NCBI GenBank assembly: GCA_029931535.1
Contig: JAQPZY010001695.1
Span: 5,397,001-5,461,000, forward strand
DNA from: Margaritifera margaritifera
Lineage: Eukaryota; Mollusca; Bivalvia; Unionida; Margaritiferidae
Length of the DNA: 64,000 nt
Direction: 5' to 3'
A program made the position numbers and the translations under genes. Below, piece by piece: positions 11,311 through 24,636 of this stretch; positions within the stretch are counted from its first letter, which is position 1; each line of letters starts with the position of its first letter. Under the pieces are notes generated by a model that was not told the DNA's origin, did not search any database, and saw nothing but the letters and a program-made list of their open reading frames with translations.

Positions 11311-11320
11311 CATTTTTATT

Positions 11321-11781
11321 TTTTATTTTTTTTACATATTTTTGAAATTCTGAACTTGGACTATTTTTTGACAAAAACTCTCTTAGCACGATTAAATAAA
11401 AGAAAAAACACTAAAGGTAGACTAATTAAATTTGATATGCCAATTTGTATTTATACGTAGATGACCAAGATTGTCGGGCCATTTACAAAAAATTGCAATT
11501 TTTTCTCTCACATTTTTTTAACTTTTTGGACTTTAAACCATGTCAGCATGTCAACTTGAGTTAACAAAAAAACACTTGAGATAGATGAATGAAAGTTGGT
11601 ATGCATGTTTTGTATGTATGTGTTGTTTATGTGATTACGTTTTCATGCCATTATAGCAGTTTTTCAATTTTAAAAAAATTGAACTTTTTTTTAATTAAAT
11701 TTTCTTCATCTGCAGTGGTGGCATATTTGTTTTACAAACACAAATCTAGCTTTTAAAACTCTTTGATTGCTCTTACCATCT
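11321..11781. other. AT-rich intronic stretch
   Basis: Homopolymer-rich sequence with no frame or element recognised. Confidence 0.4.
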
Positions 11782-11994
11782 GTACTCACTTATAAGTTGA
11801 GTCCAACCACAAACAACATAGACCCTGATCTGCAAATTCTTAATGCACCCACAGATCAGGGTCTACGTTGTTTGTTTTACTGATTAGTCCTAACAAGCTG
11901 CATAGTCCCAGATCTGTTGGTGCATTTTGTGACTGCAGATCAGGGTCTTTACAGGTTGCAGTTGGACTTGACTCGTAGGAGAGTGTGTACAGTA
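11782..11994. mobile_element. Foldback MITE, family with CAGATC-GGGTC hairpins, copy 1
   Basis: Imperfect terminal inverted repeats (TGTACTCACTTATAAGTTG..GTCCAAC at the left; complement of GTTGGACTTGACTCGTAG at the right) enclose two internal hairpins, AGACCCTGATCTG/CAGATCAGGGTCT and CCAGATCTG/GCAGATCAGGG. Related copies lie at 27310, 30805, 41928 and 61418. Confidence 0.6.
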
Positions 11995-12525
11995 GGTATT
12001 CCAGTAAAGAAGTTTGTCATGCCTCTACTAGTAAGAACATTGTGAGTGTCCTTGTACATGTGTACCAATATAATAAACTTATATTTTTGAGAAAGAAATA
12101 ATACATCAGAAAAATAGTAACATGAACAAATGTAAAGAATGCCACCAAGCCTTTGTTGAATGACTTAATTTCAAGATGTTTTGTAACTGTTTCATTATTT
12201 ATGTTGTCATTACACCATTTTCTTAGGGAAGACTCTTTGTATCTATAGTTACAAGATGCATGAGAACAAATCATATATAAAGTGTGAAGTTTTCCATGCT
12301 CGTATAATTAAAACGGGTATCATTTACGGATTGATCTCTGGATTGGCTCTTGATTTAGACTTTTGGAAATTCTAACAATTCTGGCTTCAACCCCTGAAAG
12401 CTGGAGAAGTGGGTACTCAACAAACTGTCTAACCTTCTCTTAGAATTTTTTTTTAATCCTTTGTAAATTTCGCCTAAACATTACCTACAAAGGTCTAAAC
12501 GTTGGCACAATGAATTTTCTTATGA
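11995..12525. other. Intronic stretch before the 56-bp satellite
   Basis: No coding or element signal recognised. A minus-strand 85-codon frame at 12017-12274 has no recognisable motif. Confidence 0.35.
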
Positions 12526-15500
12526 AAATCACACTAAACCATCCAATTTCTACATCTGTCATAGTGAATGTTTACAACTACAAATCACACTAAATCATCC
12601 AATTTATACATCTGTCATAGTGAATGTTTACAACTACAAATCACACTAAATCATCCAATTTCTACATCTGTCATAGTGAATGTTTACAACTATAAATCAC
12701 ATTAAATCATCCAATTTCTACATCTGTCATAGTGAATGTTTACAACTACAAATCACACTAAATCATCCAATTTCTACATCTGTCATAGTGAATGTTTACA
12801 ACTACAAATCACACTAAATCATCCAATTTCTACATCTGTCATAGTGAATGTTTACGACAAATCACACTAAATCATCCACTTTATACATCTGTCATAGTGA
12901 ATGTTTACAACTACAAATCACACTAAATCATCCAATTTATACATCTGTCATAGTGAATGTTTACAACTACAAATCACACTAAATCATCCAATGAATACAT
13001 CTGTCATTGTGAATGTTTACAACTACAAATCACACTAAATCATCCAATGAATACATCTGTCATTGTGAATGTTTACAACTACAAATCACACTAAATCATC
13101 CAATGAATACATCTGTCATTGTGAATGTTTACAACTACAAATCACACTAAATCATCCAATGAATACATCTGTCATAGTGAATGTTTACAACTACAAATCA
13201 CACTAAATCATCCAATGAATACATCTGTCATTGTGAATGTTTACAACTACAAATCACACTAAATCATCCAATGAATACATCTGTCATTGTGAATGTTTAC
13301 AACTACAAATCACACTAAATCATCCAATGAATACATCTGTCATAGTGAATGTTTACAACTACAAATCACACTAAATCATCCAATGAATACATCTGTCATT
13401 GTGAATGTTTACAACTACAAATCACACTAAATCATCCAATGAATACATCTGTCATTGTGAATGTTTACAACTACAAATCACACTAAATCATCCAATTTAT
13501 ACATCTGTCATAGTGAATGTTTACAACTATAAATCACACTAAATCATCCAATGAATACATCTGTCATAGTGAATGTTTACAACTATAAATCACACTAAAT
13601 CATCCAATTTCTACATCTGTCATAGTGAATGTTTACAACTACAAATCACACTAAATCATCCAATGAATACATCTGTCATTGTGAATGTTTACAACTACAA
13701 ATCACACTAAATCATCCAATTTATACATCTGTCATAGTGAATGTTTACAACTATAAATCACACTAAATCATCCAATTTATACATCTGTCATAGTGAATGT
13801 TTACAACTACAAATCACACTAAATCATCCAATTTATACATCTGTCATAGTGAATGTTTACAACTACAAATCACACTAAATCATCCAATTTATACATCTGT
13901 CATAGTGAATGTTTACAACTATAAATCACACTAAATCATCCAATGAATACATCTGTCATAGTGAATGTTTACAACTATAAATCACACTAAATCATCCAAT
14001 GAATACATCTGTCATAGTGAATGTTTACAACTACAAATCACACTAAATCATCCAATGAATACATCTGTCATTGTGAATGTTTACAACTACAAATCACACT
14101 AAATCATCCAATTTATACATCTGTCATAGTGAATGTTTACAACTATAAATCACACTAAATCATCCAATTTATACATCTGTCATAGTGAATGTTTACAACT
14201 ACAAATCACACTAAATCATCCAATTTATACATCTGTCATAGTGAATGTTTACAACTATAAATCACACTAAATCATCCAATTTATACATCTGTCATAGTGA
14301 ATGTTTACAACTACAAATCACACTAAATCATCCAATTTATACATCTGTCATAGTGAATGTTTACAACTACAAATCACACTAAATCATCCAATTTCTACAT
14401 CTGTCATTGTGAATGTTTACAACTATAAATCACACTAAATCATCCAATTTCTACATCTGTCATAGTGAATGTTTACAACTACAAATCACACTAAATCATC
14501 CAATTTCTACATCTGTCATAGTGAATGTTTACAACTACAAATCACACTAAATCATCCAATTTCTACATCTGTCATTGTGAATGTTTACAACTACAAATCA
14601 CACTAAATCATCCAATGAATACATCTGTCATAGTGAATGTTTACAACTACAAATCACACTAAATCATCCAATGAATACATCTGTCATAGTGAATGTTTAC
14701 AACTACAAATCACACTAAATCATCCAATGAATACATCTGTCATAGTGAATGTTTACAACTACAAATCACACTAAATCATCCAATTTATACATCTGTCATA
14801 GTGAATGTTTACAACTACAAATCACACTAAATCATCCAATTTCTACATCTGTCATAGTGAATGTTTACAACTACAAATCACACTAAATCATCCAATTTAT
14901 ACATCTGTCATAGTGAATGTTTACAACTACAAATCACACTAAATCATCCAATTTATACATCTGTCATAGTGAATGTTTACAACTACAAATCACACTAAAT
15001 CATCCAATTTATACATCTGTCATAGTGAATGTTTACAACTACAAATCACACTAAATCATCCAATTTATACATCTGTCATAGTGAATGTTTACAACTACAA
15101 ATCACACTAAATCATCCAATTTATACATCTGTCATAGTGAATGTTTACAACTACAAATCACACTAAATCATCCAATGAATACATCTGTCATAGTGAATGT
15201 TTACAACTACAAATCACACTAAATCATCCAATGAATACATCTGTCATAGTGAATGTTTACAACTACAAATCACACTAAATCATCCAATGAATACATCTGT
15301 CATTGTGAATGTTTACAACTACAAATCACACTAAATCATCCAATGAATACATCTGTCATTGTGAATGTTTACAACTACAAATCACACTAAATCATCCAAT
15401 TTATACATCTGTCATAGTGAATGTTTACAACTACAAATCACACTAAATCATCCAATTTCTACATCTGTCATAGTGAATGTTTACAACTATAAATCACACT

Positions 15501-18463
15501 AAATCATCCAATTTCTACATCTGTCATAGTGAATGTTTACAACTATAAATCACACTAAATCATCCAATGAATACATCTGTCATTGTGAATGTTTACAACT
15601 ACAAATCACACTAAATCATCCAATGAATACATCTGTCATTGTGAATGTTTACAACTACAAATCACACTAAATCATCCAATGAATACATCTGTCATTGTGA
15701 ATGTTTACAACTATAAATCACACTAAATCATCCAATTTATACATCTGTCATAGTGAATGTTTACAACTACAAATCACACTAAATCATCCAATTTATACAT
15801 CTGTCATAGTGAATGTTTACAACTACAAATCACACTAAATCATCCAATTTATACATCTGTCATAGTGAATGTTTACAACTACAAATCACACTAAATCATC
15901 CAATTTATACATCTGTCATAGTGAATGTTTACAACTACAAATCACACTAAATCATCCAATGAATACATCTGTCATAGTGAATGTTTACAACTACAAATCA
16001 CACTAAATCATCCAATGAATACATCTGTCATTGTGAATGTTTACAACTACAAATCACACTAAATCATCCAATGAATACATCTGTCATTGTGAATGTTTAC
16101 AACTACAAATCACACTAAATCATCCAATGAATACATCTGTCATTGTGAATGTTTACAACTACAAATCACACTAAATCATCCAATGAATACATCTGTCATT
16201 GTGAATGTTTACAACTACAAATCACACTAAATCATCCAATTTATACATCTGTCATAGTGAATGTTTACAACTACAAATCACACTAAATCATCCAATTTCT
16301 ACATCTGTCATAGTGAATGTTTACAACTATAAATCACACTAAATCATCCAATTTATACATCTGTCATAGTGAATGTTTACAACTATAAATCACACTAAAT
16401 CATCCAATGAATACATCTGTCATTGTGAATGTTTACAACTACAAATCACACTAAATCATCCAATGAATACATCTGTCATTGTGAATGTTTACAACTACAA
16501 ATCACACTAAATCATCCAATGAATACATCTGTCATTGTGAATGTTTACAACTACAAATCACACTAAATCATCCAATTTATACATCTGTCATAGTGAATGT
16601 TTACAACTATAAATCACACTAAATCATCCAATTTATACATCTGTCATAGTGAATGTTTACAACTACAAATCACACTAAATCATCCAATTTATACATCTGT
16701 CATAGTGAATGTTTACAACTATAAATCACACTAAATCATCCAATTTATACATCTGTCATAGTGAATGTTTACAACTACAAATCACACTAAATCATCCAAT
16801 TTATACATCTGTCATAGTGAATGTTTACAACTACAAATCACACTAAATCATCCAATTTATACATCTGTCATAGTGAATGTTTACAACTACAAATCACACT
16901 AAATCATCCAATTTATACATCTGTCATAGTGAATGTTTACAACTATAAATCACACTAAATCATCCAATTTCTACATCTGTCATAGTGAATGTTTACAACT
17001 ACAAATCACACTAAATCATCCAATTTCTACATCTGTCATTGTGAATGTTTACAACTATAAATCACACTAAATCATCCAATTTCTACATCTGTCATTGTGA
17101 ATGTTTACAACTACAAATCACACTAAATCATCCAATTTCTACATCTGTCATTGTGAATGTTTACAACTATAAATCACACTAAATCATCCAATGAATACAT
17201 CTGTCATAGTGAATGTTTACAACTACAAATCACACTAAATCATCCAATGAATACATCTGTCATAGTGAATGTTTACAACTACAAATCACACTAAATCATC
17301 CAATGAATACATCTGTCATAGTGAATGTTTACAACTACAAATCACACTAAATCATCCAATTTATACATCTGTCATAGTGAATGTTTACAACTATAAATCA
17401 CACTAAATCATCCAATTTCTACATCTGTCATAGTGAATGTTTACAACTACAAATCACACTAAATCATCCAATTTATACATCTGTCATAGTGAATGTTTAC
17501 AACTACAAATCACACTAAATCATCCAATTTATACATCTGTCATAGTGAATGTTTACAACTACAAATCACACTAAATCATCCAATGAATACATCTGTCATA
17601 GTGAATGTTTACAACTACAAATCACACTAAATCATCCAATTTATACATCTGTCATAGTGAATGTTTACAACTACAAATCACACTAAATCATCCAATGAAT
17701 ACATCTGTCATAGTGAATGTTTACAACTACAAATCACACTAAATCATCCAATGAATACATCTGTCATAGTGAATGTTTACAACTACAAATCACACTAAAT
17801 CATCCAATTTCTACATCTGTCATAGTGAATGTTTACAACTACAAATCACATTAAACCATCCAATTTATACATCTGTCATAGTGAATGTTTACAACTACAA
17901 ATCACACTAAATCATCCAATGAATACATCTGTCATTGTAAATGTTTACAACTATAAATCACACTAAATCATCCAATGAATACATCTGTCATTGTGAATGT
18001 TTACAACTATAAATCACACTAAATCATCCAATTTATACATCTGTCATAGTGAATGTTTACAACTACAAATCACATTAAACCATCCAATTTATACATCTGT
18101 CATAGTGAATGTTTACAACTACAAATCACACTAAATCATCCAATTTCTACATCTGTCATAGTGAATGTTTATAACTACAAATCACACTAAAAAATCCAAT
18201 TTCTACATCTGTCATAGTGAATGTTTATAACTACAAATCACACTAAAAAATCCAATTTCTACATCTGTCATAGTGAATGTTTACAACTACAAATCACACT
18301 AAAAAATCCAATTTCTACATCTGTCATAGTGAATGTTTACAACTACAAATCACACTAAAAAATCCAATTTCTACATCTGTCATAGTGAATGTTTATAACT
18401 ACAAATCACACTAAAAAATCCAATTTCTACATCTGTCATAGTGAATGTTTACAACTACAAATC
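12526..18463. repeat. 56-bp satellite array, about 106 copies
   Basis: Uninterrupted array of a 56-bp unit (AATCACACTAAATCATCCAA, then TTTCTAC, TTTATAC or TGAATAC, then ATCTGTCATAGTGAATG, then TTTACAACTACA). Three variable sites (TTCTAC/TTATAC/GAATAC; CATAGTG/CATTGTG; ACTACAAATC/ACTATAAATC) allow units to be typed. The GAATAC form is often linked to CATTGTG. The same order of types recurs about 2.58 kb apart (near 14600 and 17180) and about 0.84 kb apart (near 15290 and 16130), so segmental duplications built the array. The last six units share a CTAAAAAATCC variant. Stops in all frames. Confidence 0.97.
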
Positions 18464-18774
18464 AGATGAAAACAGTCACAAGCATGGCCTATTTTTTCAT
18501 AGGATTTGCTCTTGAAAGTGAAGATGCAAGTAGACATGTTTTCTTAACTACATAATATTAATACATATATAATTCAAATTGTCACAGTTTTTGATTCAGA
18601 TATCAGCATGCAGTAAAACCTGTAAAGATTTTAACCCTGTATAAAGTCAAACACAGAATATTTGGGGAAAAACAGTTTTATTTTTCATGCATAAATTTAA
18701 ACTTCCATTTTTTTTCCTTCTCAGTATTAGAAGTTTTAAAAATTTGGAAAATAGAAGATAATAGAATTATTTAT
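18464..18774. other. Spacer between satellite and GA microsatellite
   Basis: AT-rich, nothing recognised. Confidence 0.4.
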
Positions 18775-18806
18775 GAGAGAGAGAGAGAGAGAGAGAGTGA
18801 GAGAGA

Positions 18807-18868
<62 letters not shown>
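18775..18868. repeat. (GA)n microsatellite
   Basis: About 47 GA dinucleotides with two GT-type interruptions. The Arg-Glu and Ser-Leu frames across it are artefacts. Confidence 0.97.
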
Positions 18869-18872
<4 letters not shown>

Positions 18873-20100
18873 TGAAATATGACTGTGCTCTTGGCTGCCA
18901 AAGACATGAAAATCCATACGTGTATAGTCACAATAATTGTATTTGCCAAAAACATAACAAACAATAGCAGTTTTTGGACGAAGAAGTTTCCTATGTGCTG
19001 CTATTTAAAAAAATGAGCAAAATATATGCACAATGAAACCTCTCTGTACGACATAGTCCTTTTCGTTTGCAAGCATGTCTGTTTGAAGCAGAAGCAATGA
19101 CAAATTAAAGTCCCGATTTTAAATGAAGATGTTTATAGCTATAGCTTTACATGAAGATTGTCTTATATAAACTGTAGGTTCAGTGCACAATGCATATTTT
19201 CACTAAAATTAAGAATAAATTACATAAAATAATCCCAGAAATCAGACAATAAGTTGGAAAAAATATACATGATACGATGAAGTTCTTGACAAATACATTG
19301 TGAGCTAGATTATGAGTGAAACCAATGGATAGTCACAATGATATTCAGTAGGTCTTCATTAGTGTTTAATTCATTTGAGATGACTGTGTTAAGAGTTGTC
19401 CACAGATTTTTTAATCCTTAAGCTAGTAATTTCATTTAAGATATTCATTTGGTTCAATATGGTGCTATGCCAAATTTAGGAGAACAGAAATACGAGGACT
19501 AAAACTCATGCACATCATCTGGTAGCAAGTACATAGTCGGAACAATGCTTCTGTCATTAACAGCTTCAGAGTTATCACAAGTCCTTATACAAGGGTGACC
19601 GGTCAGTATCATTGGGTTAGCACTTTCTATAGTTGGTCTAAGACAGTAACTTCAGAGATAGCTGCTCCAGCTGCAACATGTATACAAGAGCTACAGATAC
19701 TTCCTTTAGAATATATTTAATCAAGGATGTACTCCTTTAAACATTTACAGATGGAAACTGAAAGACATCTATGAATAAAACCTGTTTTCCACCAGAATAT
19801 TTAAATAATATATTAACCTTTGGAATAGTCATTTATGCCTATTGTATGAAAAAGAAAAATGATGAAAAAAGGGGGCCACATGTTAGGGGTGTCTGTGTAT
19901 ATTAAATTGAACATGGTAGGTTTGGCAGTCCCAACTATTTGGGAAACCTTGGCATATATGTGCCTTCTGTCAAAGCGCTCTGTATATAAAAATAACACCC
20001 TTGAGTAATGTTTACTAAACAATATAAGGATCTAAATTATCCTTCAAATAAATCCTGGATAATCCATTGCTTGAGTTATGCCACTGTTATTGAAAAAGTG
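18869..20100. other. Intronic sequence, no gene seen
   Basis: Near 19030 an ACAATGAAACCTCTCTGTACG stretch resembles the mariner-like ends at 36.6 and 37.6 kb. No coding potential otherwise. Confidence 0.35.
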
Positions 20101-20668
20101 ACAGATTTTTGTATACAGTATTACTAATTACATGATAAGATTTTGGTATACAGTATTACTAATTACATGATAAGATTTTGGTATATAGTATTACTAATTA
20201 GCTGACAGATTTTTGTATACAGTATTTATTACTAATTACATGATAAGATTTTGGTATACAGTATTACTAATTAAATGATACATAAGATTTTGGTATACAA
20301 TATTACTAATTACCTGACAGATTTTTGTATACAGTATTACTAATTACATGATAAGATTTTGGTATACAGTATTACTAATTAAATGATACATAAGATTTTG
20401 GTATACAGTATTACTAATTACCTGACAGATTTTGGTATATAGTATTACTAATTACCTGACATTTTGGTATACAGTATTACTAATTACCTGACAGATTTTG
20501 GTATATAGTATTACTAATTACCTGACATTTTGGTATACAGTATTACTAATTACATGATACATAAGATTTTGGTATACAATATTACTAATTACCTGACAGA
20601 TTTTGGTATATAGTATTACTAATTACCTGACATTTTGGTATACAGTATTACTAATTACCAGATACATA
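20101..20668. repeat. 36-46-bp tandem array
   Basis: About 14 copies of GATTTTGGTATACAGTATTA plus CTAATTACCTGACA, with length variants (ATGATACATAA insertions). GTATAC in each unit is palindromic. Confidence 0.9.
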
Positions 20669-20935
20669 AGGAGAACATATGCTTTGATCCAGGGATAAGA
20701 AATTATTGACCGGAAGGGTTATCTTTGTACCTTTGATTTGTTCTTTCTCATTGGTGGAATCGTAACATTTTTTAATGGTAGGATTGGTGGCATCATTGCA
20801 AAACAAGTATTGCTATGTAGTGCATCGATCTTGACCTTTTTCAAAAAGTCTTCTTTGGGTTTTTTTGTGCATGTTATTCCCGTCTGTGGTTTGCAATGTT
20901 TGCATCTTTGTTTCCTGGTAGCCTAGTTCTCAATC

Positions 20936-22017
20936 ATGAGTAACATGTTGTTGAAAAAAAAAAAAAAACTAGACTACAAACTTCTTCACTCGAGTGGCCA
21001 TTTGAGCTCTGAAGTACAGCATCCTACTAAATCAAGTGAGAAAACTAGTGCTTCTACAGTTTCTGAGCACAAGGCAGTGGATGTTCAGATGTTTTCCTCT
21101 ATAAAAATGAAGCCTAATGATCATATCAAGGGAGGTTACTCACGGCTTCCGGACAAGGGAATGGCAGCTGGTGCTGAATTTGAAGATGAGATATGTTCCC
21201 TAGAAAGACAGCTGGCAGTAGTGGAGAAGCAGAAACAACTTTTCCTGCACGATCAGTGCAAGATGGAGCTCATATCATGATGATCATTTCAAGGGCGGTC
21301 TTTCACAACTTCCAGACAAGGCAGTGGATGTTCAGATGTTTTCCTCTATAAAAATGAAGCCTAATGATCATATCAAGGGAGGTTACTCATGGCTTCTGGA
21401 CAAGGGAATGGCACCTGGTGCTGAATTTGAAAATGAGATATGTGCCCAAGAAAGAGAGTGGTGGTCAAGCAGAAACAACTTTTCCTGCATGATCAGTGCA
21501 AGATGGAGATCAGACAGCAGCTAGAAGCCAGTAGAAAAAGAGTTACAGAGGGCGGCCACCAACACATTTCCAGGTGCCAGTCATCAGAGTGTGAAGTCAG
21601 GTAAATAAATGTATGCAATCAACATCAGCACTTTGTGTGCAGATAGAGATTTAAACAGACTGGTTGATGATCAGACAAAATCTTTAGGTTTAGCAAATAT
21701 GATGAAAATCCTGAGATCAATTCCCCAAAAGCTAACAAATCTAGGTTAGATGCAGTTGCTTCCCCTCAATTGTGCCTTCAGGTGATGTTCTAATTTGAGT
21801 ATTTTTGTGCCGGGTAAGGTTTAAGGATTTGACCTTTAATCAGTTTGTAACAGGAGAAATGGAAGTTATTCTTAGCTGCAGTTCTGAGAAAGAGAAACTG
21901 GGCAGAATGGATCTTCTCAAGAAAATGTCATATTACTGTGAATTGTATGAATGGCAGTTATTACTAGAATTGTATGCTGACTTAATCAAACAAATTGAAT
22001 ATGGTCAGAACAACTGA
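20936..22017 (+). pseudogene. Retrotransposon gag-like pseudogene with internal duplication
   Basis: The frame from 20936 carries SEHKAVDVQMFSSIKMKPND, HIKGGYSRLPDKGMAAGAEF and a helical SLERQLAVVEKQKQLFL. A second near-copy of the VDVQMFSS to EFENEI segment starts at 21324. A third piece at 21805-22014 reads FKDLTFNQFVTGEMEVILSC and a helix ending LLLELYADLIKQIEYGQ. The coiled-coil then helical layout looks like gag-type proteins of LTR elements in molluscs. The exact clade is not known to me. Frameshifts and the duplication show it is not functional. Confidence 0.5.
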
Positions 22018-22059
22018 ATTCACAAGTAGTCTCAGTTTTTGATGGATTGGTGTGACACT

Positions 22060-23165
22060 TGGTACATATTATGGTCATCATCTGATAATATGCTTTCCAA
22101 CGTAATTACTCTGCTCCTTTGTTACAATTATTTCCTTTTTTGACTTGATGCTACTTTTTATTGTTTGACAGAATCTTGGCAATGCAACTAGTCTTACAGT
22201 TTTCAGTGGATTGCTAAGAAACTTTGTATGTGTTATGGTTATTATCAAAGATATGTATATTGATAATTCACATTGTTCATGCATGTTTTGTTAGAGTTTT
22301 TTACCTTTTTGTCTTGCAACTGAATGCTGTGTATCGCTGAATCTTGTGAAAACAACATGTCTCGCAGTATCTTATTGATCGCAATGAAACTTTGTACATT
22401 GATGGCTATCATCTTAATGGTTGTCATCTGGTTATCATTTTAATGATTATTATCTAGCACCCTAATGGTTGTCCTCTGGTTCCTTAATAATTATCATCTG
22501 GTACATTAAATGTTTATCATCTTAATTGTTCTCATCCAGTTATCATAATGGTTATTATCTTAATGGTTATCATATGGTATTTTAATGAAGAAGCGCATAT
22601 TAACAAATCACTGTGCTCTTGTGATATTTGTAATAGTCATTGCTCTTTTTGACTCGCAGCTGGATGCAATATATGACTGTCACAGAATCATGCGAACTCG
22701 TCTAGTCTTGCATTTATATTGATTATTTCGGTACTTGTCACATTATATAATCATTATCTGTAGATTTACATATTGATTAGTCACTGTTCTCCCATCATTT
22801 TTGTACAAGTTATTGCCTTTTTTGATTTACAGATGGGTGCAATATATGACACAATCTTTTGACTGCAATTAGTTTTGCATTACTGATGGATTTCATTCAT
22901 ACTTGGTACATAACATGGACATTGTATAATGATGTGCATATTGACCAATCAATGTATTCCCACTATTGTAAGAGATATTGCCCTTTTTGATTTACAGTTG
23001 GGTTCAGTATATGATGGTCTTTTGACTGCAATTAATCTTATGGTTACAGATGGATTTCATTAATGCTTGTGACATATCATGGCTATTGTATAAAGATGTG
23101 GATATTGACCAATCATTGTGCTTTCATGACTTTTGCAAGATTTATTGCCCTTTTGACTTGCACCT
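22060..23165. repeat. Degenerate ~170-bp tandem repeat
   Basis: A segment like TTGCCCTTTTTGATTTACAG followed by TTGGGTGCAATATATGAC recurs near 22130, 22300, 22640, 22810, 22980 and 23145, about 170 bp apart. A TTAATGGTTATCAT-rich patch interrupts it at 22420-22590. Confidence 0.7.
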
Positions 23166-23189
23166 TCAATGAATCAGAGCCTCCTATCT

Positions 23190-23895
23190 TAGCCATATGT
23201 CCCTGTATACAGATGGTTTGAAAGATGGAGACAAAGTTGGAGCTGCCATTGCAACACCCCATGGCACCATCTTGATCCAGCCTTAATTTTTACTGCAGAA
23301 ATTAGAGCCATACTCAAAGCTTTGAACTATGTTGAAACCTCTCAAAAACAAATTTCATCATCTTTTCATATTTTTTCATTCTTTCAACATTGAAAGCCTT
23401 GCAGAATCTTAAAGCTGACAACCCATTAATATCCCAGATAACACAGAAACATGATGTGCTCATGCAATCTAAGAAAATTATTATGTACTGTTGGCTGCCT
23501 AGTCACATTGGTATAAAGGGTAATGAAAGGGCAGATAAAGCATCCAAAGCTACCCTGCAGACACCCATTTCTAAATGGAAAATTCCATATACTGACTTCA
23601 GATATTGTATAAATCAGCATGTTCATCATACTTGGCAAAATATGTGGAATGACAACTTTACAAACTTAAGAACATAAAACCAACTGTTGGAGAATGGCAT
23701 CTCTTGTATAGAACAAATTGTAACATCTTTATGTTTTATATTTTATCTTCTTGTACCTAATGTTTACATTTATTTGCTAGGGTTTATTTTCCTAACTTTT
23801 GTGCAATTCATTTCTACATTTTTCGAAATTTACCTTTGGTTGGCACTGTATAGCCATTTTTGTGCTGGGGTGCCGTAAATACTAATACCTTGATT
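23190..23895 (+). mobile_element. 5'-truncated LINE fragment with RNase H
   Basis: YTDGLKDGDKVGAAIAT near 23206 holds the first RNase H Asp. TAEIRAILKALN near 23290 (after a frameshift) holds the Glu. The frame 23390-23674 reads ALQNLKADNPLISQI, CWLPSHIGIKGNERADKASK (the WxPSHxGxxGNExAD box with the last Asp) and a tail with HHTWQNMW. RNase H after RT is typical of I/Jockey-related LINEs. The segment ends near a GGGGTGCCGTAAATACTAAT tail. The middle is frameshifted and the second Asp region is damaged, so it is dead. Confidence 0.75.
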
Positions 23896-24636
23896 CAAAT
23901 GGTCTCACTGATGTTTTCAAGCGAGACTCATCTACATCATGAGGGTAGTGGTTGGATGTAGGAGAGTTGGGTGTATATTTACATGAGCAAATTGCTCACC
24001 ATTCCTCTAGATTAGTTTCACCTAGGTAAAAAAATTGTTTTCAGCTTTTAGTGAATTGTTTCCTTTGTTAAGAAACTTTTTTGGGGTGGGGAACAGTTAC
24101 AAGGACAAGGTCCATAGCTTCCAAAGTATTCACATTGTTATCATATACATTTTTTTATTATAAATTTTATCTGTTTGATTATTTACTGGAGAGGATCTAT
24201 TTTTCTAAATTAATGTAAAATATTTTGATTACTTGAATTTAATAGTGCATAAGTTGTATTCTCAAGCAAAATTATTTTCGTTCAATTCTTGCATGTTCAG
24301 TCAGCAAAATCTTTGTTTCACTTTTGACTAGTAGCTGTTTTCAGAAAAGTTTGTGTGACATCCAGGCACTGCTTATGGGTACACATGTAAACATCTATAG
24401 ACCATTTTTGGGATAAATGAGGGGGACAATTCTTACCTCATAGGTACATGTAGGCCACTAGAGATGGTGGTTTTAGATTGGAATGCAGAGGTGGCAAGGG
24501 TACTAACAAATTTTATCATACAAGTTGTTAAATACTTGAAATAATTCTGGATCTCATTGATTTCACCATAGCGGTTTGAATACATTTTCCATGCAAACAA
24601 GATGCTTCAAGGTTTCTTTTCTTCTTCTTTTTTCAG
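23896..24636. other. Intronic stretch before the candidate terminal exon
   Basis: No coding frame recognised. It ends in the strong polypyrimidine tract at 24611-24636. Confidence 0.4.

Larger units (their letters stand above)
4870..11320 (+). mobile_element. Decayed DIRS-type tyrosine-recombinase retrotransposon, split by a DNA transposon
   Basis: Domains run in the usual DIRS order on the + strand: a short gag-like or linker region (about 4870-5290), reverse transcriptase (5298-5890), RNase H and its C-terminal extension (about 9020-9690), and tyrosine recombinase (about 9780-10700). An inverted-repeat region follows (10935-11310). Frameshifts and stops occur throughout, so it is inactive. 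A 2,966-bp element (5898-8863) sits between RT and RNase H. Exact borders were not found; the left end is a guess from where DIRS-like sequence starts. Confidence 0.75.

Noticed and set aside
12526..18463. CRISPR-like array
   Set aside because: Units are contiguous 56-bp copies with no unique spacers, and the genome is clearly eukaryotic.
18767..18967. Arg-Glu and Ser-Leu repeat proteins
   Set aside because: Translation of a GA microsatellite.
23390..23677. Host RNase H gene
   Set aside because: The GNERADK box and flanking sequence are those of a LINE RNase H. Upstream parts are frameshifted and a LINE-like 3' tail follows.
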